Counted from the first letter of the stretch, positions 17,998 to 28,348 are shown. The stretch is 64,000 nt of DNA from Sphingomonadales bacterium Ga0077557 (GCA_001464615.1 LNFI01000030.1:1-64000), one strand, 5' to 3'. Notes: a model not told the origin generated them from the sequence alone. Translations and numbers: made by a program.

Positions 17998-18829
17998 CGG
18001 CCGCCCCGACCGCAGTCGCCAGGCGGGCGGGCACCTCCGGATCGAGATCGGGATAGAGATCGGGTTCGATCGCCTCCAGCTCCATCAACGCCAATGTGCC
18101 ATCGGCCAGCCGGATCAGATCGACCCGTGCATAAAGCGGCGCGGCGGGCAGGGCGGCGAGCGCATGCCGGGCAATCGCCATCGCCTCTACGCTGGGATCA
18201 AGCGGGGTGAAGACCCCGCCAAATTGCGGCTGCACGCGAAAATCGCCGGGCTTGGCAACCTTGCGCGCGGCATTGCTGAAGGCACCGCCAATGAAGATCA
18301 GCGACAATTCGCCCTCATCGCCAACCGCCGGGATCAGCGGCTGGATAATCGCCTGGGGCAGAAGATCCACTGAGCCGCCACGTGCGATCCGCGTGGTGCG
18401 ATAGCTGCCGCCCGAGATTTGCGGCTTCACTACCAATTCAGCCACGCCAAACGCATCAAACGCGGCATCGACGCTGGCCTGATCGGCATCGCCGAACCAG
18501 CTCGGCACGATTGGCACCGCATCCGCCGACAATGCCGACAAATAGGTTTTGCGGGTATTCCAGCCGAGCAGCGCGGGTGGATTGAGCAGCAACCGATCGG
18601 CGGGCCATGCCGCCAGCATCGCCTGCCAGGCCGCCACCCGGTGGTGATAGCCCCAGGCAAACAAGGCGAGCGCCGCCGCGCCGTCGCCCGGCCCCAAATC
18701 CCAGGGCCGGGGCGCGATCATCAGCCCGGCATCAGCAAAGGCCTGCGTATAAGGCAGCAGCGTTTCCGCTGCCATTTCGGCATAGGGATCGCCCGCCACC
18801 GGCATCAACATATCGATGATCACCGGCAT
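17987..18829 (-). CDS. ATP-grasp domain protein
   Basis: Product of 280 residues with an ATP-grasp pattern: 'ELVVKPQISGGSYRTTRI' (nucleotide-binding Lys and glycine loop), 'GDEGELSLIFIGGAFSNAARK' and 'MELEAIEPDLYPDL' (metal-binding acidic segment). It resembles the glutathione-synthetase-like or DcsG-like group that ligates carboxylates to amines; the substrate is unknown. It lies 12 bp downstream of the aldehyde dehydrogenase and is probably co-transcribed. Its final residues and TGA come from the terminal repeat of the adjoining MITE-like element, so the native C-terminus may have been changed. Confidence 0.85.
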   Translation of the reverse strand: MPVIIDMLMPVAGDPYAEMAAETLLPYTQAFADAGLMIAPRPWDLGPGDGAAALALFAWGYHHRVAAWQAMLAAWPADRLLLNPPALLGWNTRKTYLSALSADAVPIVPSWFGDADQASVDAAFDAFGVAELVVKPQISGGSYRTTRIARGGSVDLLPQAIIQPLIPAVGDEGELSLIFIGGAFSNAARKVAKPGDFRVQPQFGGVFTPLDPSVEAMAIARHALAALPAAPLYARVDLIRLADGTLALMELEAIEPDLYPDLDPEVPARLATAVGAAVSV

Positions 18830-18841
18830 GGCGGATAGCGA

Positions 18842-20266
18842 TCAGGCAGGCTCGCCGACGATGGTCTTCACTTCCATGAAATCGGTCAGGCCATATTTGC
18901 CATTTTCGCGGCCATTGCCCGATTGCTTATAGCCACCGAACGGGGCGTTGCCATCGGGGCTCCAGCCGTTGATCGTGACCAGCCCGGCGCGCAGTTTCGG
19001 TGCGACCTTTGCCGCCGCCGCCGGATCGCCCGAGATCGTCGCGGACAGGCCATAAGGTGTGTCGTTGGCGATCCGGATGCCCTCTTCCAGCGTGCCATAG
19101 CTGGTGATCGTGGCGACGGGGCCGAAGGTTTCCTCCTGCGCGATTTTCATGTCGGGGGTGACATCGGCAAACAGCGTCGGCTTGATATAATAGCCCGAAT
19201 TGCGGCCATCCGGACGCCCAACCCCGCCGGTTACCAAGGTCGCGCCTTCGTCGATCGCTGACTGGATCAGCCCCTGGATCTTGTCGAACTGCGCCTTGTT
19301 GACGACCGGGCCGATATGCGCGCCCATTTCGGCGGGGTCACCGACGGTTGTCGCCTCGAACATCGCCTTCGCGACGGCGACCGCACCGGCGGTCTGCGAT
19401 GTGTGGACGAGCAGCCGGGTAGGCGCGATGCAGCTCTGCCCTGAATTGGCGAGCACGCCCATCAAAGTCGGCGGCAGCACGGCCTGCAAGTCAGCGCCCT
19501 CCAGCACCAGATTGGGGGCCTTGCCGCCCAGTTCCTGATGCACCCGCTTGACGGTGGCAGCGGCGGCCTGGGCCACGGCGATGCCCGCGCGGGTCGATCC
19601 GGTAAAGCTCACCATATCGACATCGCGGTGGCTGGACAGCGCCGCGCCAACGCCGGGACCGTCGCCATTGACGAGGTTGAACACGCCCGCCGGCACCCCC
19701 GCCTTATCGAGGATTTCGGCCAGGATCATCGCACAGCCCGGTGCTTCTTCGGACGGCTTCAGCACGATGGTATCGCCAGCAGCGATCGCAGGCGCGACCT
19801 TGGCGGTGATCTGATTGAGCGGCCAGTTCCACGGCGTGATCATCGCGACGACGCCCAAAGCCTCATGCACGACGCGCGCCCGGCCCAGCCGTTCCTCGAA
19901 GGGGAATTCGTTCAGTGCTTTCAGCGTCGAGATGAAATGGCCAAGGCCTGCGGGCACCTGGGCGGCGCTGGCAAAGCCGATCGGCGCGCCCATTTCCTCG
20001 CTCACCGCCTTGGCAAGATCGGGCATGCGCGCTTTATATTCCTCGATGATGCGGGTCAGCAGTGCGGCGCGTTCTGCGACCGTGGTCTGCGACCAGCCGT
20101 CAAACGCGGCACGCGCAGCGGCGACGGCCTTATCGACATCGGCCTGGGTGCCGAGCGTGATTTCGGTGCATGCCGCTTCGGTCGCGGGGTTAATGACGTG
20201 ATGGACCGTGCCGCCTTCGCTCTCGACCCAGGCGCCGTTGATATAGTGTTTCAGATAGCTGTGCAT
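18842..20266 (-). CDS. NAD(P)-dependent aldehyde dehydrogenase
   Basis: Product of 474 residues from the ATG at 20266, with GGAGAG upstream; the tracked ORF runs on through non-coding sequence. Family motifs: 'TPWNWPLNQIT', 'VSFTGSTRAG', catalytic Glu in 'HQELGGKAPNLV', catalytic Cys in 'NSGQSCIAPTRLL', and 'EETFGPVATI'. It oxidises an aldehyde to a carboxylate. The subgroup resembles broad-specificity enzymes acting on aliphatic or aromatic aldehydes. It is followed after 12 bp by the ATP-grasp gene, suggesting the acid product could be the ATP-grasp substrate (inference only). Confidence 0.93.
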   Translation of the reverse strand: MHSYLKHYINGAWVESEGGTVHHVINPATEAACTEITLGTQADVDKAVAAARAAFDGWSQTTVAERAALLTRIIEEYKARMPDLAKAVSEEMGAPIGFASAAQVPAGLGHFISTLKALNEFPFEERLGRARVVHEALGVVAMITPWNWPLNQITAKVAPAIAAGDTIVLKPSEEAPGCAMILAEILDKAGVPAGVFNLVNGDGPGVGAALSSHRDVDMVSFTGSTRAGIAVAQAAAATVKRVHQELGGKAPNLVLEGADLQAVLPPTLMGVLANSGQSCIAPTRLLVHTSQTAGAVAVAKAMFEATTVGDPAEMGAHIGPVVNKAQFDKIQGLIQSAIDEGATLVTGGVGRPDGRNSGYYIKPTLFADVTPDMKIAQEETFGPVATITSYGTLEEGIRIANDTPYGLSATISGDPAAAAKVAPKLRAGLVTINGWSPDGNAPFGGYKQSGNGRENGKYGLTDFMEVKTIVGEPA

Positions 20267-20366
20267 GGCTTGCTCTCCACTGGGTCTGCGACGTTTCGCG
20301 ATCATCTTATCGCCGCGAGGGATGCCAGCGAGGGCGGTGGGTTGCAAGGTGAAACGGGGGAGGTGG

Positions 20367-23300
20367 TCACGCTTTGCCGAAGCGGGGGACCTGATAATCG
20401 GGGCGGAGCCAGCGAATCTGGCCTGCCGCTTCGTCCGTGGCACGTTCGGCGTTGAGCGCGACGAGGCGGGCGACGATCTCGGGCGCGGGCAGCGGGTGCG
20501 GCCAGCCATAGGCAGCGGCGACGGCGGCGTCGATCTGATCATGCAGCCGCGCGACGATGCCGGCGCGGGCGGCGCGGGCGCGGTCCTGATCGGCATGGCT
20601 CAGCGGCGCGCCGCTCGCGAGCTTGGCGCGCAGATTGTAGATTTCGGTCATCGTCAGCTTGGGGACTTCGGCGAGCGCTGCCTTGCGGGTGGCGTCGAGT
20701 TCCTCGGCAAGCTCGGCGATGATGCGGCGCTGGTCTGGCGTGGCATCGGGGAAGGGGAAGGGGTCGAACACCTTGGATTTCACATAGACGCTATCGTTGC
20801 CCATGCCGATCCAGCCGCCGGTGACAAGCGCCCATTCGACATGCTGTGTCGAGGACAGCACGCCGAGATGGAAGGCGTCGGCGGTGCCAATTACGAGCAG
20901 CTTGTTATCGGGCAGGATCGTCGCGTCGAGGAACTGGAAGATGCGGTGCTTGGCGGTTTCGACGGTGGCGATGTAGCGGGGCAGGCCGTCGAGCGCGGGG
21001 CGCATTTCCTGTCTGGGTTTGCCGTGTAGCCACCACATTCTTGCGTAGGCTTTGGCGTCGGCCGTGGGCGACCTGACTGCCTGGGCTTCCCGCTGGGGGC
21101 GAATAGTGGCGTCAAGATGCTGATAGACTTCGGGAAAGCGGGTTCGGACGTCCTTTTCGGTCAGGCCGAACAGATCGATCACCAGTGCGCCGCGCGAATT
21201 CTGGAGCAGATCGCGCCCGTTGCGATAGGGGCGGATATACGCCTCCAATCCGGGACGCTTGCCCAGCCCGAGCGCTTCGGCTTCGGCAGGCGACACGATG
21301 AACCCTGCGCCGTGCAGCTTGACGCCGGGTGACGACAGACCTTCATTGGCCAGCAGCGGCACAACGCTGGTTACGTCGCTCCCCACCGTCAGATCGGCAT
21401 TGATCCGCCCCGGCGTCTCGACCGTCAGGATCATCGGATCGTCGGTTTCCAGCCCCGATTCCTGCGTGACGCTCACCAGCGTGCCGGGCTGGTCACCCCG
21501 CCCGGCAACTGTCATCGCGATCCGCACGGCTGCGGCATCCTTGGTCGCGCGCGTCCAGGGGTGATCGGGGATGGCGTAAAGCAGGGTGAGGCCACTAAGC
21601 CCCTCCCCTTTAGGGGAGGGGATGGGGGTGGGGGCTGTCAGTCTCACCGAGTCGGCGCTTGGGGAGAGCCCCCACCCCAACCCCTCCCCTGAAGGGGAGG
21701 GGCTTACACCGTTCGCGTCGCCAGTGGGGATGGCCCCCTCCGTCGGCTGCGCCGCCACCTCCCCGTGCCGGGGAGGATTGAGATACCCCTCGATCACGCG
21801 CCTGCTGAACGTCTGGGTGATGCTGTTGGTCGTCACGAAGCCGAAGCGGTGCAGGCGGGTGCCAGTTGTCGTCAGGATATGCGCGGCGTGATCCCACCAG
21901 TGCATCACGAAATCGGCGGAAGGGGGCACGCGCGGATTGGCCTTCCACAGCGCCTCGGCATAGTCGCCGCCAAGCTGGGCGCGAATATCCTTGCCGCCAA
22001 TAAAGGGCGGATTGCCGACGATGAAATCAGCCTCGGGCCAATCGGGCACGGCGGGGTTCGCCACATCGGGCTCGCCCGTCGGGGTACGGCGCAGCACCGC
22101 GTCAAAGCCGCCATGCCGCCCGCCATTGATGTTCGACAGCGTCGGCAGCACCGGATCGCCGATGGCGTCGGGGTGGTTGGCCAGCCGGTGGCGCAGCCAG
22201 CCGATCCACAGCACCAGTTCGGCAATCACCGCCGCGCGCGGATTGAGTTCGAGCCCGAGCAATTGATTGGGGTGAACAGCGGGCGCAATCGGATCGCCCA
22301 GTTCGGTGGCGAGCTGGATCACTTCGCTTTCGAGCTGAAGCAGCAATTCCATCGCGACGTACAGAAAATTCCCGGTGCCGCACGCCGGATCGAGGATGCG
22401 AAGTTGGGTGAGCCGCGTGTGGAAGGCGCGCAGATCAGCGAGCGCGGCGGCACGGTCTCCCGTATCGGCATGGGCGCGCGCGGCATCGCGCGCGGCGGCC
22501 CATTCGGCGGACAGCACCTCACCAATGGTGACGCTCACCAGCCGCTGGACATAGGGGCGCGGCGTATAATGCGCGCCAAGCTTCGCCCGCTCGCTGGTGG
22601 TGAGCACTTGTTCGAGCAGCGTGCCGAAAATTGCGGGTTCGACCGATCGCCAATCCTGCCGGGCTGCCACAAACAGCTCGCCCTTGAATTCGGCGGGCAG
22701 ATCGAACACCTGCGCGGTGCTGAACAAATTGCCGTTGAAATGGCGCACGGTTGCGTCGCCAAAGCTCCAGAAGCGATCATGTTCGTCGCCCCGGTTCATC
22801 CGGCTCCACAGATCGGCCAGGCCGCTGCGCCACCACTGATCGGACTTGGCGCGGGCTTCATCGAGGAAATTCTGGAAGCTTTTCTCGGGTAGTAGCCCGA
22901 CATCCTCGGCGAACATGCAGAACAGCACGCGCATCAGGAACAGCGACGTATCCTCGATCCCGCGGGCGAGTTCGTCGTCGCTGCGACCGGGGCGCTGGGC
23001 GCGGTGGTTGGTCTCGAGCGCTTCAGCGACGCGGCTCAGCCGCTGGGCGATATCGCGGGTGACTTCGACCGCACGGGCGCGCGGGTCGACGCTCGCCGGA
23101 TCGGTCCAGATACCGCGCAGCAGTGCCTGGACCTTGGGGTCGGTCAGCTGCTCCAGCGTGATCCGGTAATTCTGCTGATCGGGGAAGAATCCGTAACCGC
23201 GCCCGTCGCCGGTCCAGTCGAAATAAAGTTCGAAGGCACGGCCAATATCCGCAACGATCAGGAAGGGCGGTGATTTGTGGATGCCGCCGGGCAGGCCAAG

Positions 23301-23717
23301 CGAATAGCGCTCCGCCTGCACGCGCGCATCGGCCATCAGCCGGTCATATTTGGGCGGGCGTTTGCCGGTCGCATCGACATGGCCGATGACATGGCCGAAC
23401 AGGTCGGTCACAGCCTCCACCGGTGCCGACACGGGCTCGGGCGGCAGCGTTTCGCCGGGCTTGATCTGGCTCTGCTTGGCTTCAAGGATGAAATGCCCGC
23501 GCTTGTACAGATCGATGCGGTGCGTGCCCTTTTTGCCAAAGGCGGCTTCGGATTTTACCGGCGCTTCGAACTGGTAATCGCCAAGCCCCGCGCCCTTGGG
23601 GTGGGGCAGCGGCAGATCAAGCGCCGTGCAGAATTCGGTGAAGAACATCTGGTAGTTGGCGCGCTCTGCACCGCCTTCCTGCCCCAGCCACCGGGCGATA
23701 AACACAGATAATTCCAT
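20367..23717 (-). CDS. Single-chain restriction-modification enzyme (Type IIL, MmeI-like) with N6-adenine methyltransferase
   Basis: Product of 1116 residues. Near the N-terminus 'RIDLYKRGHFILEAK' gives Asp69-X9-Glu79-X-Lys81, the PD-(D/E)XK pattern and spacing of MmeI-type fused endonucleases. A helical spacer follows. The methyltransferase has motif I 'DPACGTGNFLYVA' (near 442) and motif IV 'NPPF' (near 567), which specifies N6-adenine methylation. The region after about 720 should hold the target-recognition domain. Nuclease and methylase in one chain would need no partner gene, and none is adjacent. About 62 residues (645-707) are encoded by palindromic repeats, making it longer than MmeI. 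The target sequence is unknown. The frame is intact. Confidence 0.88.
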   Translation of the reverse strand: MELSVFIARWLGQEGGAERANYQMFFTEFCTALDLPLPHPKGAGLGDYQFEAPVKSEAAFGKKGTHRIDLYKRGHFILEAKQSQIKPGETLPPEPVSAPVEAVTDLFGHVIGHVDATGKRPPKYDRLMADARVQAERYSLGLPGGIHKSPPFLIVADIGRAFELYFDWTGDGRGYGFFPDQQNYRITLEQLTDPKVQALLRGIWTDPASVDPRARAVEVTRDIAQRLSRVAEALETNHRAQRPGRSDDELARGIEDTSLFLMRVLFCMFAEDVGLLPEKSFQNFLDEARAKSDQWWRSGLADLWSRMNRGDEHDRFWSFGDATVRHFNGNLFSTAQVFDLPAEFKGELFVAARQDWRSVEPAIFGTLLEQVLTTSERAKLGAHYTPRPYVQRLVSVTIGEVLSAEWAAARDAARAHADTGDRAAALADLRAFHTRLTQLRILDPACGTGNFLYVAMELLLQLESEVIQLATELGDPIAPAVHPNQLLGLELNPRAAVIAELVLWIGWLRHRLANHPDAIGDPVLPTLSNINGGRHGGFDAVLRRTPTGEPDVANPAVPDWPEADFIVGNPPFIGGKDIRAQLGGDYAEALWKANPRVPPSADFVMHWWDHAAHILTTTGTRLHRFGFVTTNSITQTFSRRVIEGYLNPPRHGEVAAQPTEGAIPTGDANGVSPSPSGEGLGWGLSPSADSVRLTAPTPIPSPKGEGLSGLTLLYAIPDHPWTRATKDAAAVRIAMTVAGRGDQPGTLVSVTQESGLETDDPMILTVETPGRINADLTVGSDVTSVVPLLANEGLSSPGVKLHGAGFIVSPAEAEALGLGKRPGLEAYIRPYRNGRDLLQNSRGALVIDLFGLTEKDVRTRFPEVYQHLDATIRPQREAQAVRSPTADAKAYARMWWLHGKPRQEMRPALDGLPRYIATVETAKHRIFQFLDATILPDNKLLVIGTADAFHLGVLSSTQHVEWALVTGGWIGMGNDSVYVKSKVFDPFPFPDATPDQRRIIAELAEELDATRKAALAEVPKLTMTEIYNLRAKLASGAPLSHADQDRARAARAGIVARLHDQIDAAVAAAYGWPHPLPAPEIVARLVALNAERATDEAAGQIRWLRPDYQVPRFGKA
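21596..21706. repeat. Composite inverted repeat inside the restriction-modification gene
   Basis: TAAGCCCCTCCCC...GGGGAGGGGCTTA forms a 111-bp imperfect palindrome. Each end is itself a hairpin (CCCCTCCCCTTTAGGGGAGGGG at left, the same with a TGA loop at right), separated by a short non-repetitive centre. It is read through in frame by the restriction-modification gene. Confidence 0.85.
21733..21782. repeat. Second hairpin repeat inside the restriction-modification gene
   Basis: CCCCCTCCGTCGGCTGCGCCGCCA followed by the hairpin CCTCCCC-GTGCC-GGGGAGG. It is a different repeat class from its neighbour 26 bp away and is also translated in frame ('NPPRHGEVAAQPTEGA' region). Confidence 0.75.
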
Positions 23718-23780
23718 CGGCCTGTCCTGCCCGCGCGCACCGCAAAAGGAAAGGGGCGGGGGCCGCGCCCTTGGCTCTCT

Positions 23781-24458
23781 CTATCCGTCAAACCCCACAA
23801 ACACCGCCGCTTCATCAACCGTCTTGCGCGTTGAGACCACCGCATTGGCGGGAAAGCTGTCGTCGGGCCAGCCAAGCGCGATGCTCTTCATGATCACCTG
23901 ATCATCGGCAATGCCCGCATGCTCGCGCACCACGGGCGATTGCATGATCCCCTGGCTGTTGATCACCGTGCCCAGCCCACGCGACCAGGCGGCGTTGACC
24001 AGCGCCGTCGCAACCGCGCCGCAATCAAACGGGGTGTCGTCACTGCCGTCGAGGACCTTGTCATAAGTGATGATGACGCAGACGGGCGCGTCAAACTGGC
24101 GGAAACCGCGCAGCACCCAATCCTGGCGCATCGCCTGATCATCGCGGGCGATGCCCATTGCGGAGAAGAGCTGCTTGGCGACGCCGATCTGCCGGTCGCG
24201 GTGCTGGCCCGCAAACGCCTGGCCCGTCCGGAACTCGCGCGATTGCGGGACGCCGGCCAGCGTCCTTTCAGTATTGCCCGCACGAATGCGATCCAGCGGT
24301 TCGCCGGTGATGACGTAGAAATTCCACGGCTGCGTATTCATTGATGACGGCGCCCGCATGGCAATGGCCAGAATTTCCTCAATCAGCGCGCGAGGGACGG
24401 GATCGGGCTTGTACCCGCGGATGCTGCGGCGGCCGAGCATGACGTCGTCAAATTGCAT
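23781..24458 (-). CDS. Nitroreductase family protein
   Basis: FMN-dependent NAD(P)H oxidoreductase of 225 residues from the ATG at 24458, preceded by CAGGAG; the tracked upstream extension looks non-coding. Family features are the N-terminal 'RRSIRGYKPDPVP' FMN-phosphate contact, 'MRAPSSMNTQPWNFYVITG', and 'GTVINSQGIMQS' in the C-terminal half. These enzymes reduce nitro-aromatics or quinones; the natural substrate is not visible. It lies between the glutamine synthetase terminator and the restriction-modification gene on the same strand. Confidence 0.9.
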   Translation of the reverse strand: MQFDDVMLGRRSIRGYKPDPVPRALIEEILAIAMRAPSSMNTQPWNFYVITGEPLDRIRAGNTERTLAGVPQSREFRTGQAFAGQHRDRQIGVAKQLFSAMGIARDDQAMRQDWVLRGFRQFDAPVCVIITYDKVLDGSDDTPFDCGAVATALVNAAWSRGLGTVINSQGIMQSPVVREHAGIADDQVIMKSIALGWPDDSFPANAVVSTRKTVDEAAVFVGFDG

Positions 24459-24528
24459 GGGGGCTCCTGAAAAGGGTTGCGGCGGGCAGGCGTAGCGAAT
24501 TGGGCGGCAGAGGGAAGCCCCAACGCAA

Positions 24529-24560
24529 AGCGCCCGGGATGTTCCCACCCCGGGCGCTTC
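24529..24560 (-). terminator. Intrinsic terminator of glnA
   Basis: Perfect 11-bp stem AAGCGCCCGGG / CCCGGGCGCTT with a 10-base loop, 24 bp past the glnA stop. Reading leftward the stem is followed by a short T-rich run. Confidence 0.8.
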
Positions 24561-24583
24561 GGCTTTTGTCGTGATCGCGTGGA

Positions 24584-25996
24584 TTACGAGCTGTAATACA
24601 TGTCATATTCAACCGGGCTCGGCGTCATTTCCCAACGGGCGACGTCAGCGCGCTTGATCTCGATATAGGCTTCGATCTGATCCTTGGAGAACACATCGCC
24701 CTTGAGCAGATAGTCCATGTCCGCCTCCAGGCTGTCGAGCGCCTCCCGCAGCGAACCACACACCGTCGGGACCAGCTCGAGCTCGGCGGGCGGCAGGTCG
24801 TACAGGTTCTTGTCCATCGGCTCGCCCGGATGGATGCGGTTCTGGATGCCGTCCAGCCCCGCCATCAGCAGCGCCGAATAGCAGAGATACGGGTTGGCGA
24901 GCGCGTCCGGGAAGCGGAACTCGACGCGCTTGGCCTTGCTGCCCGTGCCATAAGGAATGCGGCACGACGCCGAACGGTTGCGGCTCGAATAGGCCAGCAG
25001 CACCGGCGCTTCATAACCCGGTACCAGCCGCTTGTAGCTGTTGGTCGACGGGTTGGTGAAGGCGTTCAGCGACTTGGCGTGCTTGATGACACCGCCAATG
25101 AAATACAGGCACATGTCGCTGAGGCCGGCATAGCCATTGCCCGCAAAAAGCGGCTGGCCCTTTTCCCAGATCGAGATGTGGGTGTGCATGCCCGACCCAT
25201 TATCTTCCTTGATCGGCTTCGGCATGAAGGTTGCGGTCTTGCCATAAGCGTGTGCGACCTGGTGGACGACGTACTTGTAGATCTGCATCCGGTCCGCCGT
25301 GGTGACGAGCGTGCCGAAGGTCAGGCCAAGCTCATGCTGCGCGGCGGCGACTTCGTGGTGATGCTTGTCGCATGGCAGGCCCATCTCGATCATCGTCGAG
25401 ACCATCTCGCCACGGATGTCCACGGCGCTATCGACCGGCGCAACCGGGAAATAGCCGCCCTTGGCGCGGGGGCGATGGCCCAGATTGCCGCCCTCATATT
25501 CGCGGCCGGTGTTGCCGGGCAGTTCGATATCGTCGATCTTGTAATAGCTTGTCGAATAGCTGTTTTCGAAGCGAACATCGTCGAACATGAAGAATTCGGC
25601 TTCGGGGCCGACATAGACGGTGTCGCCGATGCCGGTCGTCAGCAAATACTGCTCGGCACGCTTGGCGGTCGATCGCGGATCGCGGGCATAGAGCGCGCCG
25701 GTCGATGGTTCGACGACGTCGCAGAACAGGATCATCATCGGCGTGGCCGAGAATGGATCGACATAAACCGCGTCAAGATCCGGCTTGAGGATCATGTCCG
25801 ATTCGTTGATCGCCTTCCAGCCCTCGATCGAGGACCCGTCGAACATCAGGCCGTCGGTCAGCTCGTCCTCGCCGATCACTGACGAGACCATCGTCAGATG
25901 CTGCCACTTGCCCTTGGGATCGGTAAAGCGAAGATCGACCCACTCAATCTCGTCGTCCTTGATCATTTTCAGGATTTTGCCGGCGTCGTTGGCCAT
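24584..25996 (-). CDS. glnA: Glutamine synthetase type I
   Basis: Product of 470 residues, the standard GSI-beta length; makes glutamine from glutamate, ammonia and ATP as a dodecamer in the cytoplasm. Visible motifs: 'FDGSSIEGW', '[11 protein letters not shown]', '[12 protein letters not shown]' and the adenylylation site Tyr in '[12 protein letters not shown]'. It lies 93 bp downstream of glnB on the same strand, the classical alphaproteobacterial glnBA order, and is followed by a strong terminator. Activity is probably controlled through adenylylation and PII. Confidence 0.98.
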   Translation of the reverse strand: MANDAGKILKMIKDDEIEWVDLRFTDPKGKWQHLTMVSSVIGEDELTDGLMFDGSSIEGWKAINESDMILKPDLDAVYVDPFSATPMMILFCDVVEPSTGALYARDPRSTAKRAEQYLLTTGIGDTVYVGPEAEFFMFDDVRFENSYSTSYYKIDDIELPGNTGREYEGGNLGHRPRAKGGYFPVAPVDSAVDIRGEMVSTMIEMGLPCDKHHHEVAAAQHELGLTFGTLVTTADRMQIYKYVVHQVAHAYGKTATFMPKPIKEDNGSGMHTHISIWEKGQPLFAGNGYAGLSDMCLYFIGGVIKHAKSLNAFTNPSTNSYKRLVPGYEAPVLLAYSSRNRSASCRIPYGTGSKAKRVEFRFPDALANPYLCYSALLMAGLDGIQNRIHPGEPMDKNLYDLPPAELELVPTVCGSLREALDSLEADMDYLLKGDVFSKDQIEAYIEIKRADVARWEMTPSPVEYDMYYSS

Positions 25997-26089
25997 TGGT
26001 CTTGCCCTTTCGAATTAAATTGTCTCACCGGCGAACCGGAGAATCATGTTGCGGCGCAATGCGTACTTTTCACATAATGCTGCGCTGCG

Positions 26090-26636
<547 letters not shown>

Positions 26637-26640
<4 letters not shown>

Positions 26641-27488
26641 CGACCAAATTGCGCCAATCCTTGCTCGGCTTTTTTGGGGCGGCTTCGCTGGTCGCGGTTC
26701 TGGCTGGATGCTGGACGGCGGCTGATGCCGGGGTGGCGATCGGGGTATGGGGCCGCATGATCGCGGCCTGGCTGGTCGGCTTGGTCATAGCGATCGCCAT
26801 GGGTTGGTCTGGATCGCGCGGCGAGCAGCGCCTGGCGGGCATCGCGCCGCTTATCGTGACCGTCATTGCCCTGTTGCTGCTGGCGGCATGCTTTGCTGAT
26901 CCGGGGTTGCAGGGCGTCCATCGCTGGATTGTCGTTGGTGCGATTCGGATCAATGCGGCGGCGATCGTCCTGCCGCTGATGATTGTGGTGCTGGGCCAAC
27001 GGGTATGGGGCCCCATCGCCATGATCGCCGTCCTGCTGTTGCTGGTGGCGCAGCCCGATGCGTCGCAGGCAAGCGGCTTTGCCGTCGCTGCAATCATTTT
27101 GCTGCTGGCGGGCAAGCGCACGCCGGGGGCGTTGGCATCAGTCGCGGTCGTGGCCGTACTGGGCATGATCGCCTGGTCCCGCCCGGATCCATTGATAAGC
27201 GTTGCCGAGGTTGAAGGCATTATCGGCCTGGCATGGCAACGGGCGCCGGTGGTTGCGGCCGTCGCGGTCGTGGCGCTCACGCTCGCGACAGCCGCGCCGA
27301 TCTTAAGCGGTTTTCGGTCGAATCGGGCCACGGCTCTGGCGCTCGCAGCCTATCTGGCAGGTACCGCCATCGCCCCAGCGATCGGGGCCTTCCCGGTGCC
27401 GCTGGTCGGCATGTCAATGAGCCCGATTATCGGCTTCTGGTTGGGCATCGGGGCACTCGGCGCACAGCGTCAGGCTTCTCGGCCCTAA
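26637..27488 (+). CDS. Polytopic membrane protein resembling a reduced FtsW/RodA (SEDS) protein
   Basis: Product of 283 residues with about eight hydrophobic segments, starting at a TTG that overlaps the preceding small ORF. The segment 'GLQGVHRWIVVGAIRINAAA' follows the FtsW pattern G-x-x-RWI-x-x-G-x-x-RIQPAE, and the C-terminal 'FPVPLVGMSMSPIIGFW' lies where SEDS proteins have the glycine-rich final loop. It is about 100 residues shorter than FtsW or RodA, and the catalytic Asp loop is not evident. It may be a divergent or inactive relative, or the likeness may be coincidental. Its 3' end overlaps map by four bases. Confidence 0.6.
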
Positions 27489-28348
27489 ACGTCCTGGCCC
27501 CGCGCGTCCTGGCCCCGAGCTAAATAAGGCGGCTGATGCAGCCCCTTTGGACTCGTGGTGAAAATCTCGCAGCCGTCTTCGGTGATGCCGATCGAATGTT
27601 CGAATTGGGCGGAGAGCGATCGGTCGCGCGTCACCGCCGTCCAGCCATCGTCGAGCATTTTTACATCGGGGCGGCCGATATTGATCATCGGTTCGATCGT
27701 GAAGAACATGCCGGGGCGCAATTCCGGTCCAGTGCCGGGGCGACCGACATGGACGACTTCGGGCGCGTCATGAAACAGGCGGCCGACGCCGTGACCACAG
27801 AAATCGCGCACAACGCCATAACGATGCCGCTCGGCATGCGCCTGAATGGCATAGCCAACATCGCCGAGCGTGTTGCCGGGGCGGGCCTTTTCGATGCCGA
27901 GCATCAGGCATTCATAGGTGACGTCGACCAGCCTTCTGGCCTTTAAGGGGACGTCGCCAACCAGATACATGCGGCTCGAATCACCGTGCCAGCCGTCAAG
28001 CAACGGGGTCACGTCGATATTGACGATGTCGCCGTCCTTCAGCGTCTTTTCGCTGGGAATGCCGTGGCAGACGACATGATTGATCGAGATGCAGCAGCTA
28101 TGGGTATAGCCGCGATAGCCAATCGTTGCGGGGACGCCGCCACCCGCCATGATGAACGTGCGGACAAGATCGTCGATCGCCGCCGTGGTCACGCCGGGCA
28201 CGACATGCGGCACGAGCATGTCGAGCGTTTCGGCGGCGAGGCGGCCGGCCCGGCGCATGCCTTCAAAGCCAGATGAATCATGCAGCTTGATCGCGCCGGT
28301 GCGCGTCATCGGTGCCTGGGCGGTTACATTTTCGTAGACAGTCATCAT
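27485..28348 (-). CDS. map: Type I methionine aminopeptidase
   Basis: Product of 287 residues that removes the initiator Met from nascent proteins. The five metal ligands of the pita-bread fold are present: Asp in 'VNIDVTPL', Asp in 'WHGDSSRM', His in 'GHGVGRLFHDAPEV', Glu in 'FTIEPMIN' and Glu in 'QFEHSIGI'. It has a short N-terminal extension and a C-terminal tail with an 'ARGQD' duplication (CGTCCTGGCCCCG repeated in the DNA). Most lineages encode Map near rpsB or secY; here it is isolated, so it may be a second copy. Confidence 0.95.
   Translation of the reverse strand: MMTVYENVTAQAPMTRTGAIKLHDSSGFEGMRRAGRLAAETLDMLVPHVVPGVTTAAIDDLVRTFIMAGGGVPATIGYRGYTHSCCISINHVVCHGIPSEKTLKDGDIVNIDVTPLLDGWHGDSSRMYLVGDVPLKARRLVDVTYECLMLGIEKARPGNTLGDVGYAIQAHAERHRYGVVRDFCGHGVGRLFHDAPEVVHVGRPGTGPELRPGMFFTIEPMINIGRPDVKMLDDGWTAVTRDRSLSAQFEHSIGITEDGCEIFTTSPKGLHQPPYLARGQDARGQDV

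Noticed and set aside
19538-20455. 305-residue plus-strand ORF across the aldehyde dehydrogenase
   Set aside because: Lies antisense to a well-supported enzyme and has shadow composition.
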